Shown in pieces: positions 7,638-16,559 of a stretch of DNA of 64,000 nt. The position numbers were made by a program, and so were the translations under genes. The number at the start of each line of letters is the position of its first letter. The first letter of the stretch is position 1. This DNA comes from an uncultured Bacilli bacterium (lineage in GTDB: Bacteria; Bacillota_I; Bacilli_A; RF39; UBA660), in NCBI GenBank assembly GCA_934163035.1, contig CAKPJX010000005.1, forward strand, positions 1 to 64,000, in the 5' to 3' direction. The notes beneath the pieces are model-generated. The model saw nothing but the letters and a program-made list of their open reading frames with translations, was not told where the DNA came from and ran no database searches.

Positions 7638-9434
7638 ATGTCTAATGAAATTAAAACTAAAAAGGGATTACCAAGTGTAGAACAGCCATGGTTAAAATAC
7701 TATGATGGTGAATTTAAAAAAGAAGATATTCCAGATATGTCAATATATCAATTTGCAAAAAAGTATATCAAAGGAAAAGAAAATCAAACAGCTCTTGATG
7801 TAAGAATGGGAAAGAATGATTTTAAAAGAGGTATAAAGACACCTTATAAAACATTATTTGACAGAATAGAGACAAGCGCCAAATCATCTAAATTAATAGA
7901 TATTAAAACAGATGAAATAGTGCCAATCATATTACCAAATATTCCAGAAGCAAGAGTTATGATGTATTCTAATAGTATATTAGGTGCGACATCATACCCA
8001 ATGTCACCCTTTATAGCACCTAATCAATTAGATTCAATCATAAGAGAAAATGAAATTAAAAATTTGGTAATATTTACACCATTCTATGAAAGATATAAGA
8101 ATGTTTTAGAAAATGCTAATCTTTCAAGTATAATTACAGTTGATGGCACTGAGTCACTTCCATTTATCTTAAGGAAATTAGCAAAAAGACAAGTTCCAAA
8201 GGTAACTGGTGAAAATATAATACCATGGGAAGAATATATGTCATTTTCAAAATCATTACTATCTTCACCTGAACCATATTATAGAGATGGTCATATAGCT
8301 ACCATAATAGGAACTAGTGGTACAACAGGTACACCTAAAGGCGTAATGCTAACCGATAAAAACGTAAATGCTGTAGCAGTTACATACATAAATAGCAAAA
8401 TACTTGAAGGAACATTTTGTGATGCACTAATTCCATCAATTTCATATGGTTTATCAATGATGCATTATGAAACTGCTAAAGGTAATAAAACATATTTAAT
8501 ACCAGAATTGGTATCTGATAATATTGATAAATTATTCATGGCCTTAAAACCAGACAGTTTTGCTGGTGGACCAATACATGCAATAAATCTAGCTAGGAGT
8601 AAGAATTACCAAGAAGGTAAGGTTCCACATGTAAAAGAGTTTGCAAGTGGTGGAGCAACATTACCAAAAGAGGTAGAAAAAGAATTAAATGGTGTATCAG
8701 AAGGTTATTCTGAAAATGGCGTATACAATCCAAGAATAGTTGTTAGACCAGGATATGGATTAACTGAAAATGTAGCCTTAGGTAGCTATAACAAACCAGG
8801 AGCATATAGTTTTGGCAGTATAGGTATTCCTTTTCCATATGAAAATGTAGGAATATTTAAACCTGGTACTGATGAAGAATTGACATATAATGAACTTGGT
8901 GAAATATGTATAAGCGGTCCATGTGTTATGGCAGGATACTTAAATAATGAGGAAGAAACTAATGAAGTAATAAAATATCATGCTGATGGAGAAAGATGGA
9001 TTCATACAAAGGATATAGGTTATATGACTCCAGATGGACATCTATACCATGTTGATAGAATAAAAAATATATTTATGAGGAGTGGATTCAATGTCCATCC
9101 ATCTAAAATAACTGAGTTTATAGATTGCCTACCAGATGTTAAAGAAAGTATTGTAGTAGGTGTAGAACATCCAGATGAGCAATGTGTTCCAGTAGCTTTC
9201 ATTGTTCCAGAAAATAATGGAAAGTCAATCGAAGAAATAGAAGAAAATGTAAAAAAAGAATGTTCTGAATCTTTAGAAGCATGTTCAGTACCATATGATT
9301 ACGTATTTGTAGATCAAATACCAATTAACTTAGGCGGTAAAATAGATAAAAACAAAATACTACAAAAGGCTAATATAGATTTTACGAAAAACTCAAGAGT
9401 TCCAAATAAAAGCATAAATTTCAAACAAGAGTGA
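7638..9434 (+). CDS. AMP-binding acyl-CoA/acyl-acid ligase family protein
   Basis: This 598-aa ANL-superfamily enzyme would activate a carboxylic acid (probably a fatty or other acyl acid) as acyl-AMP. Motifs in order: P-loop GTSGTTGTPKG (about residue 224), RPGYGLTEN (A5), ERWIHTKDIGY (A7), HVDRIKNIFMRSGFNVHP (A8 hinge), and the late catalytic lysine in LGGKIDKNKI (about 566). No carrier or condensation domain is fused. The substrate and the acceptor (CoA or a carrier) cannot be read. It is a single-gene unit with its own leader and terminator, placed between lspA and the kinase gene. A GGAGG precedes the ATG. Confidence 0.9.
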   Translation: MSNEIKTKKGLPSVEQPWLKYYDGEFKKEDIPDMSIYQFAKKYIKGKENQTALDVRMGKNDFKRGIKTPYKTLFDRIETSAKSSKLIDIKTDEIVPIILPNIPEARVMMYSNSILGATSYPMSPFIAPNQLDSIIRENEIKNLVIFTPFYERYKNVLENANLSSIITVDGTESLPFILRKLAKRQVPKVTGENIIPWEEYMSFSKSLLSSPEPYYRDGHIATIIGTSGTTGTPKGVMLTDKNVNAVAVTYINSKILEGTFCDALIPSISYGLSMMHYETAKGNKTYLIPELVSDNIDKLFMALKPDSFAGGPIHAINLARSKNYQEGKVPHVKEFASGGATLPKEVEKELNGVSEGYSENGVYNPRIVVRPGYGLTENVALGSYNKPGAYSFGSIGIPFPYENVGIFKPGTDEELTYNELGEICISGPCVMAGYLNNEEETNEVIKYHADGERWIHTKDIGYMTPDGHLYHVDRIKNIFMRSGFNVHPSKITEFIDCLPDVKESIVVGVEHPDEQCVPVAFIVPENNGKSIEEIEENVKKECSESLEACSVPYDYVFVDQIPINLGGKIDKNKILQKANIDFTKNSRVPNKSINFKQE

Positions 9435-9453
9435 TATATCAACTCTTGTTTTT
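9424..9453 (+). terminator. Terminator of the acyl-AMP ligase gene
   Basis: A 9-bp stem AACAAGAGT/ACTCTTGTT is followed by T's. The TGA stop (9432-9434) is inside the hairpin. Confidence 0.88.
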
Positions 9454-9472
9454 ACTATAGAAAATAACCATC

Positions 9473-9501
9473 TTTACTACTAAGAAAAATAATGATAAAA
9501 T
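9473..9501 (+). promoter_or_regulatory. Promoter of the first hybrid kinase gene
   Basis: -35-like TTTACT (9473-9478), 17-bp spacer, -10 TAAAAT (9496-9501) extended by TGA. Confidence 0.5.
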
Positions 9502-9528
9502 AAAAATAAATAAAGGTTGGTGAAAGTT

Positions 9529-11766
9529 GTGATTAATGTAGTTTTTTCCTCATGTTGTCTAATTTTCTTATCAATAGTAGCTGTTGTTTATTTTTCAAAA
9601 AAAAGAATGGAAAATGTAGACAATAAAATATTTACCGTTATGATTATAGTTAATTTAATAGGTATACTAATAGATATGATTGGATATATTTCATTTGCAA
9701 AACTTTCTCACACCACTTTAATAAATAGATGTATTGCTAAAGTATATGTAATATATTTTTTAACTTACGTATTTTGCCTATTTTTATACATATATAATCT
9801 TACTTTTAAAAATATTGCAAAAAATGTCAAAAAAATGATATCTGCTTTGTTGGTTGCATTATTAATAATTTTCTTATTGCCGTTAAACGTTCACATTGAA
9901 GCAAAGCGAGCATTTTCTGAGGGACCATGTGCCAACTTTGCATACGCCGTAGGAATTATTCTTCTGATTTTAATGATTATCTTCTTATTTATTGGCAGGA
10001 AAAAGCTTAAATCATACATCCCCCTATTGGTATTTGTTGGTTCAACCTTATTGACAGCTATAATTCAAAAAATATCTCCAGAACTAACTCTAATGCTGTT
10101 ATCAAATACCATAGTAACATTTATAATGTACTTTACAATTGAAAATCCAGATATGAAAATGATAGAACAATTAGAATTAGCCAAGGAACAAGCAGATAAG
10201 GCCAATCGCGCTAAAACAGAATTTTTATCCAGTATGTCCCATGAAATTAGAACACCACTTAATGCTATTGTAGGTTTTAGTGATTTTATTTTAAATGCGG
10301 AAAGCCTAGATGAAGCTAAAGAAAATGCTAAGGATATTATAAATGCTTCTAACACTTTGCTTGAAATAGTTAATGGCATCTTAGATATATCAAAAATAGA
10401 ATCTGGTAAACTAGAAATAATTAACTCCAAGTATAAAGCCTATGATACCTTTGAGAGCCTTGCTAAATTAATAATGCCAAAGATGCAAGAAAAGGGACTA
10501 GATTTTACTTACTATATAGCCAAAGACCTTCCGGATACTTTATATGGAGACCATGCCAATATTAAAAAAGTCGTTACTAATTTATTGAGTAATGCTGCTA
10601 AATATACAGAAAAAGGATTTGTCAGATATGAAGTAAACTGCGTAAATGATAAATATTCTACAAAACTAATTATCTCAGTAGAAGATTCTGGAAGAGGAAT
10701 AAAAAAAGATAACATAGACAAACTATTTAATAAATTTGAGCGCCTAGATGAAGATAGAAATACAACAATAGAAGGAACCGGACTAGGTCTTGCTATTACG
10801 AAGCAGCTAGTGGAATTAATGAATGGAAAAATTGTAGTACATACAATCTATGGGAAAGGCTCAAAATTTACAATTATTTTAAATCAGGAAATAACCGAAA
10901 GTATAAAAGAAGAAAAAACATCAATTCAAAAGATTGACAATCTAGCTCTAAAAAGTCTAAAAATATTAATCGTAGATGATAATACCCTAAATCTAAAGGT
11001 TACAAAAAAGATATTAAATAGATTAGGCATTAACAATGTTGATTGTACAGAAAGTGGCTTTGCATGTGTTGAAAAAATAGAATCAGGTAATAAATACGAT
11101 TTAATATTACTTGATGATATGATGCCAAAAATGAATGGCAGTGAAACCTTATCTAAATTAAAAAAAATACCAGGATTTAACTCTATTGTCATAGCCCTAA
11201 CAGCTAATGCTTTAACTGGAATGCGAGAAAAATATTTAAATAATGGCTTCAATGGATATTTATCAAAGCCAATTGATAAAGAAGCTCTAATTAAAGAGTT
11301 GAAGAAAACACTTATAGAATCAAATTATATTTTTACTGATACTAAAGAGTCCATAAATGACAAAGAAGAAGTAGAAGAACTTGTTGTTGATGAAAAAAGT
11401 AATGACTATGATCTTTCATATTTAAAAAAGAATAACATTGATATTGATAGATCTATAGAGTTGTTAGGAGATGTTGAAACATATAATGAGACATTAAAAG
11501 ATTTTATGAGTAAACTTCAAGAACGTTTTGAAAAACTGCAGGAATATATAAAAGAATCAGACATGCCTGATTATGCTATATCTGTTCATGGGTTAAAAAG
11601 TGACTGTAAATACTTAGGTTTTACAACATTTGCTAATATTGCTTATGAACATGAAATAAAAAGTAAAGAGAATGATTTAAATTTCGTAACTAATCACTTT
11701 CAAGAACTAGTAACAGAAAAAGATAAAATTTCAACTATTGCAGAACAATACTTGTCAAAAATATAA
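9529..11766 (+). CDS. Hybrid sensor histidine kinase (membrane sensor-HisKA-HATPase-REC-HPt)
   Basis: This 745-aa protein is a whole phosphorelay in one chain. About six or seven membrane helices (1-205) form the sensor. A linker leads to HisKA (MSHEIRTPLN, His near 237). The HATPase has an N-box NLLSNAAKYT, G1 EDSGRGI and G2 GTGLGLAI. The receiver has VDDN, phospho-Asp in LLDDMMPKM near 528, and a late SKP lysine. The C-terminal HPt has its acceptor His in SVHGLKSDCKYLG near 686. I start at GTG 9529, which aligns with the start of its paralog at 13704. Earlier TTG/GTG codons at 9517 and 9520 are possible. No response regulator is nearby, so the output is unknown. Confidence 0.92.
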   Translation: MINVVFSSCCLIFLSIVAVVYFSKKRMENVDNKIFTVMIIVNLIGILIDMIGYISFAKLSHTTLINRCIAKVYVIYFLTYVFCLFLYIYNLTFKNIAKNVKKMISALLVALLIIFLLPLNVHIEAKRAFSEGPCANFAYAVGIILLILMIIFLFIGRKKLKSYIPLLVFVGSTLLTAIIQKISPELTLMLLSNTIVTFIMYFTIENPDMKMIEQLELAKEQADKANRAKTEFLSSMSHEIRTPLNAIVGFSDFILNAESLDEAKENAKDIINASNTLLEIVNGILDISKIESGKLEIINSKYKAYDTFESLAKLIMPKMQEKGLDFTYYIAKDLPDTLYGDHANIKKVVTNLLSNAAKYTEKGFVRYEVNCVNDKYSTKLIISVEDSGRGIKKDNIDKLFNKFERLDEDRNTTIEGTGLGLAITKQLVELMNGKIVVHTIYGKGSKFTIILNQEITESIKEEKTSIQKIDNLALKSLKILIVDDNTLNLKVTKKILNRLGINNVDCTESGFACVEKIESGNKYDLILLDDMMPKMNGSETLSKLKKIPGFNSIVIALTANALTGMREKYLNNGFNGYLSKPIDKEALIKELKKTLIESNYIFTDTKESINDKEEVEELVVDEKSNDYDLSYLKKNNIDIDRSIELLGDVETYNETLKDFMSKLQERFEKLQEYIKESDMPDYAISVHGLKSDCKYLGFTTFANIAYEHEIKSKENDLNFVTNHFQELVTEKDKISTIAEQYLSKI

Positions 11767-11786
11767 ATTTAATTAAGGGGGAAATT

Positions 11787-12671
11787 ATGATTATATCTGA
11801 TAGCTCAAATATTAGAATAGATACTTATCTAGCTGACTACTTATCATTATCAAGAAGTAAAGTGCAAAGATTAATAAAAAATAAGTTAGTTACAGTGAAT
11901 GGAAAAATTGTTAGTGCTAATTATATAGTTAAAGAAGAAGATGAAATATTAGTAAATGATGATCTAAATTATGAAATAAATATTGAACCAGAAAATATTC
12001 CTTTAGATATAGTTTATGAAGATGATGATTTATTAGTTATAAATAAGGAAAGTGGTATGGTAGTACATCCAGCTCCAGGTCATTATGAAAAAACTCTTGT
12101 TAATGCCTTACTATATAGATTTGATTTACAAGGTGGTGAAAAAACAAGGCCTGGAATTGTTCATAGATTAGATAAGGATACTTCAGGCTTAATGTTAGTT
12201 GCTAAAAATGAATTTACTCATGAAAAACTATCCAAAATGATAGGAAATAAAGAAGTAGAAAGACATTACCTAGCTATTGTTGATGGTGTTATAAAAAACA
12301 CATCAGGTACAATTGATGCCCCTATAGGTAGAGATCAAAATAATAGACAAAAAATGTCAGTAACAGATATAAACTCTAAAAATGCTATTACTCATTTTAA
12401 TGTCCTTGAAAGATTTAAAAACAATACTTTAATTGAATGTATTTTAGAAACTGGTAGAACTCATCAAATAAGGGTGCATTTAGCATACATTGGTTATCCA
12501 GTAACAAATGATCCACTATATAATAAGAAAAAATCAACTGATTTTGGTCAAATGCTACATTCTAAAAGTATAAAATTTAAGCATCCACGTACCAATAAAG
12601 AATTATATTTTGAACAAGAACCACCAAAAGAATTTCAAAGTAAGCTAAGTGAATTAAGAGAAGCAGACTAA
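11787..12671 (+). CDS. RluA/RluD-family pseudouridine synthase
   Basis: This 294-aa enzyme isomerises uridine to pseudouridine in RNA (23S rRNA in RluD). It has an N-terminal S4 RNA-binding domain (about 10-60) and the catalytic motif GIVHRLDKDTSGLML, in which the Asp is the nucleophile. LETGRTHQIRVHLAYIGYPVTNDPLY near the C-terminus completes the family pattern. It follows the kinase gene by 20 bases with an AGGGGG ribosome site, so it is probably co-transcribed with it. It is the likely equivalent of Bacillus ylyB, which normally sits next to lspA. Confidence 0.94.
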   Translation: MIISDSSNIRIDTYLADYLSLSRSKVQRLIKNKLVTVNGKIVSANYIVKEEDEILVNDDLNYEINIEPENIPLDIVYEDDDLLVINKESGMVVHPAPGHYEKTLVNALLYRFDLQGGEKTRPGIVHRLDKDTSGLMLVAKNEFTHEKLSKMIGNKEVERHYLAIVDGVIKNTSGTIDAPIGRDQNNRQKMSVTDINSKNAITHFNVLERFKNNTLIECILETGRTHQIRVHLAYIGYPVTNDPLYNKKKSTDFGQMLHSKSIKFKHPRTNKELYFEQEPPKEFQSKLSELREAD

Positions 12672-12688
12672 AATCTAGCTTCTTTTTT
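12659..12688 (+). terminator. Terminator after the pseudouridine synthase gene
   Basis: The stem AGAAGC/GCTTCT, with a further AGA/TCT inside, is followed by six T. The stop codon lies in the loop. Confidence 0.85.
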
Positions 12689-12796
12689 GTCAAGTTTACA
12701 AAGAAATAGAAGTTTAATGTTTACTACAAAAAAAACTATGATAATATAAAACTATAATACAGGTAAGTAGTTATTTAAAATAATAGAGGTGTAAAA

Positions 12797-13567
12797 ATGA
12801 ATAATGATATGAACAATAATACAAGTAACAACCTAGATAATAATATGAGCAATAATACAAGTAACAATTTAGATAACAATAATACAGGTGCCAACTCAGA
12901 TAATAATGTGAACAATAATCCAAGTAGCAACTCAAATAATAATATGAACAATAATACAAGTACAAACCCAGATAGTAGTATGAGCAACAATGCTAACAGC
13001 AACACAAACAATAATATGAGCAATAGTATTAATAACTTAAATCAAAATAATCAATCTCCATCTACTACTAACAAGTCAAATAATAGTTCAATAATTAAAA
13101 TAGTAGTCGTAATTGCAGTCATAGCAGTTGTATTATTAATAGGATTTAATTTATTTAAGAATATTAGTGGAGGTGGAAATAAAATGAGTGCTAACAAATA
13201 TATATCTTATCTACCAAAAGATAAGTCAGAATATGATGCAATATGTACAAAGGAAAGCGATTATGGCGAAGATAACATGAAATTTTCTGAAGTAATAGGA
13301 ATGAAAACCATGGACAGTCTAAAATACGTTTCATATACATTTATTAATGTAGTAGGCAGAAAAGATGGAAAAGCAATAGTTGAAAATGCAGAAAGCAAAG
13401 AAAAACTAGACGAGGTTGTTAAATTCATAGAAAAAACATCACTTGGAGTAACCGGTGAATTTAAAGATGGTGAAATGGTATTTAAATATGGTAAATCAAA
13501 TTATGAATTTTCAAATGCCAATGAGTCTAAAGAATACTTCCGTACACTAGGTTATACATGTGAATAA
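12797..13567 (+). CDS. Asn-rich membrane-anchored protein with C-terminal LGYxC
   Basis: Residues 1-88 of this 256-aa protein are almost entirely Asn, Ser, Thr, Asp and Met. A single membrane helix (about 95-116) and an extracytoplasmic domain follow. That domain has a cysteine near residue 152 and another next to the end (LGYTCE). The layout matches the protein at 2890. The Asn-rich part, on the cytoplasmic side if the helix is a signal anchor, is coded by an imperfect DNA repeat, so its length may vary between strains. Function is unknown. The start is set by AGAGGTG before the ATG. A TATAAT at 12753 is a possible -10. Confidence 0.8.
   Translation: MNNDMNNNTSNNLDNNMSNNTSNNLDNNNTGANSDNNVNNNPSSNSNNNMNNNTSTNPDSSMSNNANSNTNNNMSNSINNLNQNNQSPSTTNKSNNSSIIKIVVVIAVIAVVLLIGFNLFKNISGGGNKMSANKYISYLPKDKSEYDAICTKESDYGEDNMKFSEVIGMKTMDSLKYVSYTFINVVGRKDGKAIVENAESKEKLDEVVKFIEKTSLGVTGEFKDGEMVFKYGKSNYEFSNANESKEYFRTLGYTCE
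12803..13030 (+). repeat. Imperfect tandem repeat coding the Asn-rich segment
   Basis: Units of roughly 33-39 bases recur with variation, built from AATAATATGA and AATACAAGTAACAA. They keep the reading frame. This sort of array can expand or contract by slippage or recombination. Confidence 0.7.
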
Positions 13568-13631
13568 TACGCCATTATAAAATACTCTAAAAAACAAATT
13601 AATAGTTAACTGTCCAACTGTAAATAATAAA

Positions 13632-13661
13632 GAAAAGACCTTTTAAATAAGTCTTTTTTTT
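13632..13661 (+). terminator. Terminator between the Asn-rich protein and second kinase genes
   Basis: The stem AAAGAC/GTCTTT is followed by a long T-run. The next gene's -10 begins directly after it. Confidence 0.75.
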
Positions 13662-13669
13662 GCTATAAT
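13661..13669 (+). promoter_or_regulatory. Extended -10 promoter of the second hybrid kinase gene
   Basis: TGCTATAAT is a perfect extended -10 abutting the preceding terminator. There is no recognisable -35, because that region is the terminator itself. Confidence 0.65.
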
Positions 13670-13703
13670 CAAAATAGTAGAGAAGAATAATGGAGGGTAA
13701 AAC

Positions 13704-16034
13704 ATGGAAAATGGTATTTTCTTTTCCTTGACTAGTTTAGTGTACAGTCTTCTTTTAGTTATAGTCTTTTTTTCTAAGGAAAGATACATTAGTCAAGAAA
13801 ATAATATTTATAGAAAGATAATAGTTGTCAACTTAATAGGCTTATTAATAGACATCTTTTTAGCAACATATGCATCACGCTATTTAATTGGATTACATCC
13901 TAATCTAGCAATAATCATTCTAAAATTTAGACTAATTTATTTTGTTGCTTGGACTAGTCTTTTTTCAATGTACATAGTATCACTTTGTGCTAATGAACAA
14001 AAATTAGAACGAGATATTAGAATGAAAAAAACTAATATAGCACTACTAATTCTTATAATTTATTTTGTTATAGCAGCTATTACTATATTTATATTGCCAC
14101 TTTATTCACATAAAAAATTAAATATGTTTTATACATATGGTCCAGCTACAACGGCAGTCTATATATTTGGTGGTATTCAATTAATTAGTTGGATAATTAT
14201 AATGATTAAAAATATTAAATACGTTGTAAATAAAAAATATATCCCAATTCTATTATTCATTTTAATTGCCGTAGTAGTAACAATAATTCAAGCTAAAAAT
14301 CCGGAATTAACACTAATGATTCCTCTTCAAACATTTATTACATTTCTAATGTTCTTTACTATTGAAAATCCTGATATGAAAATGATTGAAGAATTAGAAG
14401 AAGAAAAAGATAAAGCTAATAATGCCAGTATCGCTAAAACGGAATTTTTATCTAGTGTATCTCATGAAATTAGAAATCCTATAAATATAATATCTGGCCT
14501 AGCTGACGAGATAGCAACTTCGAATGATATGGAACATATGCGAGAAAATGCTAAAGATATATTGATGTCATCATCATCATTAATTACTACTGTAAATGGT
14601 ATCCTAGACATCTCAAAAATAGAGAAGGGTGTAGCTCAAATAGTAAACAGTCCATATGATGTTAGACAGGTTCTAGAAGAAATTGGTAAACTATCATCAT
14701 TTAACTTTAAAAATAAAAATATTGAATTTTCTTATAATATAGCTAAAGATTTACCTAAAACATTATTAGGTGACTACCTAGCTTTAAAAAAGATAATTAC
14801 CAATCTTTTAAATGAGGCCTATTCAACTACCAACAATGGTTTTGTTAGATATGAGGTTAACTGCATCAATACCAGTGAAATTTCAAAACTAATAATAACT
14901 ATTGAGGATAGTGGAACTGGTCTAAAAAATGATTTATTAAACAGTATATTTAAAGGTGAGGGTACAAAGGATGAAGAGGACATAGCTAAAGATTATCCTA
15001 TCAACCTTATTAGTGCTAAAAGATTAACTGACTTAATGGGTGGAAAAATAATAGCTCAATCTGTTTATGGTAAAGGCTCTAAATATACAATTATAATTAA
15101 TCAAAGAATTAAGAAAGAAGAGACTAAGGATACTTTAATTACTGATCTTACTTACTTAAAAATACTATTAGTTGATGATAATCCACTTAATCTAAAAGTT
15201 ACTGCTAGAATGCTTCAAAGATTTAAAGCGACTGATATTACCAAAGTTGAAAGTGGTTTTGAATGTCTTGAAATAACTGAAAAAGAAAGTTATGATTTGA
15301 TTTTTCTTGATGACATGATGCCTAAAATGACAGGAGTTGAAACTTTAAAGAAGCTAAGAGAAAGACCTGATTTTAAGACCCCAGTTATAGCATTAACTGC
15401 TAATGCCATTGTAGGAATGAAAGAAAGATATTTAAAAGCTGGTTTTGATGATTATCTAGCTAAACCATTAGAAAAGGAAGAATTAGTAAAAGTGTTAAAT
15501 AATGTCTTAAATGGAGAAACTGAGAAGGATGAAAATATAACACCACCATCACCAGATGAAGTTATCCCAGTTGAAGAAAGCGTTGAAGAAATACTAAATA
15601 TCAATAATAAAAATATTGCTCCAATTGAATTTGATGATTCAACAGAAGTTCTTGATCTAGATGAAAAGCCAAACTATGACTTAAATTATTTAAAAAGAAA
15701 TGGCTTTAATATAGATAGAGCCCTAGAACTATTAGAAGATGTAGAGACCTTCAATGAAACCTTATCAGACTTTAATAATAAACTATTCAGTAGAATGAAA
15801 AAAATAGCTCAATATAAAAATGAGAATGACCTTGAAAATTATACTATTGAAGTTCATTCTCTAAAAAGTGATTGTAAATACTTAGGAATTACCTCTCTAG
15901 CAGACCTATCATATGAACATGAATTAAAAGCTAGAGAAAAAGATTTAACTTATATTATTGAACACTATACTGAATTAGAACATGAAGTTGAAAAATATCA
16001 ACCAATCATAAATAATTATCTAAATAATCTATAA
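13704..16034 (+). CDS. Hybrid histidine kinase paralog with degenerate ATP-binding domain
   Basis: This 776-aa paralog of the kinase at 9529 has the same order: membrane sensor, HisKA, HATPase, REC, HPt. HisKA keeps its His (VSHEIRNPIN, about 252). The HATPase looks damaged: the N-box reads NLLNEAYSTT where the sister has NLLSNAAKYT (key Asn replaced), and the G2 box GTGLGLAI is replaced by DYPINLIS. The receiver (VDDN, LDDMMPKM, LAKP) and the HPt (EVHSLKSDCKYLG, about 718) are intact. It may therefore relay phosphate or act in a heterodimer or as a phosphatase rather than autophosphorylate. A GGAGG precedes the ATG. Its end overlaps the convergent TspO gene by 6 bases. Confidence 0.9.
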   Translation: MENGIFFSLTSLVYSLLLVIVFFSKERYISQENNIYRKIIVVNLIGLLIDIFLATYASRYLIGLHPNLAIIILKFRLIYFVAWTSLFSMYIVSLCANEQKLERDIRMKKTNIALLILIIYFVIAAITIFILPLYSHKKLNMFYTYGPATTAVYIFGGIQLISWIIIMIKNIKYVVNKKYIPILLFILIAVVVTIIQAKNPELTLMIPLQTFITFLMFFTIENPDMKMIEELEEEKDKANNASIAKTEFLSSVSHEIRNPINIISGLADEIATSNDMEHMRENAKDILMSSSSLITTVNGILDISKIEKGVAQIVNSPYDVRQVLEEIGKLSSFNFKNKNIEFSYNIAKDLPKTLLGDYLALKKIITNLLNEAYSTTNNGFVRYEVNCINTSEISKLIITIEDSGTGLKNDLLNSIFKGEGTKDEEDIAKDYPINLISAKRLTDLMGGKIIAQSVYGKGSKYTIIINQRIKKEETKDTLITDLTYLKILLVDDNPLNLKVTARMLQRFKATDITKVESGFECLEITEKESYDLIFLDDMMPKMTGVETLKKLRERPDFKTPVIALTANAIVGMKERYLKAGFDDYLAKPLEKEELVKVLNNVLNGETEKDENITPPSPDEVIPVEESVEEILNINNKNIAPIEFDDSTEVLDLDEKPNYDLNYLKRNGFNIDRALELLEDVETFNETLSDFNNKLFSRMKKIAQYKNENDLENYTIEVHSLKSDCKYLGITSLADLSYEHELKAREKDLTYIIEHYTELEHEVEKYQPIINNYLNNL

Positions 16035-16490
16035 TGTATTAATAACATAAATTGTTAATGACAATATAGTAGCGAATAATGATAAGAGTATATAAGGATC
16101 AAGTAACTTAGTACTCTTTTCTTTTAGAATATAAGTCTCTTGATATAGAAAAAGAGCCGAAATGAATGTACCTAAACAACTGATAAAACCTAAAAAGTTA
16201 TTTTTTAACCCAAAAAATACCAAAGTAAAAGATTGATTAAATAAATAGTTTACAATTAAAGCTATTTTATATGACTTAGGAATATCTCTAAACCTGTATT
16301 TTGAAACAATACTATAAATACTAATTGCTATAAGCACATATATTATGGTCCATGCTATACCATAAAAACTTCTACCTGGAGCAAAAAATGGTAACTGAAT
16401 AGTATTAAAATAATTATAATCTACAGGTATAATAAGAGAGAAAAACCATGGCAAAAGACAAATCATAAAAACTACAAACTTATATAACAT
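16029..16490 (-). CDS. tspO: TspO/MBR family membrane protein
   Basis: This 153-aa protein has five predicted helices with the TspO pattern: LPFFAPGRSFYGIAWTIIY (the P..G..WtilY region), NYLFNQSFTLVFFGLKN, and LDPYILLSLFATILSLTIYV near the end. TspO proteins bind tetrapyrroles and sterol-like ligands and act in stress and porphyrin handling. The start is at 16490 because AGAGGTGAT lies just upstream on the minus strand. The frame extending to 16508 has no ribosome site. It is divergent from the rhomboid gene and convergent with the kinase gene. The function here is not deducible further. Confidence 0.85.
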   Translation of the reverse strand: MLYKFVVFMICLLPWFFSLIIPVDYNYFNTIQLPFFAPGRSFYGIAWTIIYVLIAISIYSIVSKYRFRDIPKSYKIALIVNYLFNQSFTLVFFGLKNNFLGFISCLGTFISALFLYQETYILKEKSTKLLDPYILLSLFATILSLTIYVINTL

Positions 16491-16525
16491 AAATATCACC
16501 TCTTTCAATATTTTATGATTTGGTA

Positions 16526-16531
16526 TATAAT
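16526..16531 (+). promoter_or_regulatory. Candidate -10 of the rhomboid protease gene
   Basis: A TATAAT lies in the short divergent spacer between tspO and the rhomboid gene. The -35 is poor, so this is a weak call. Confidence 0.4.
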
Positions 16532-16559
16532 AATATTAATCTTTTTAGGAGGCAAAAGA

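Noticed and set aside
12771..13023. Antisense Tyr/Leu-rich frames opposite the Asn-rich repeat
   Set aside because: They are shadows of the AAT/AAC repeat, with no ribosome site or start context.
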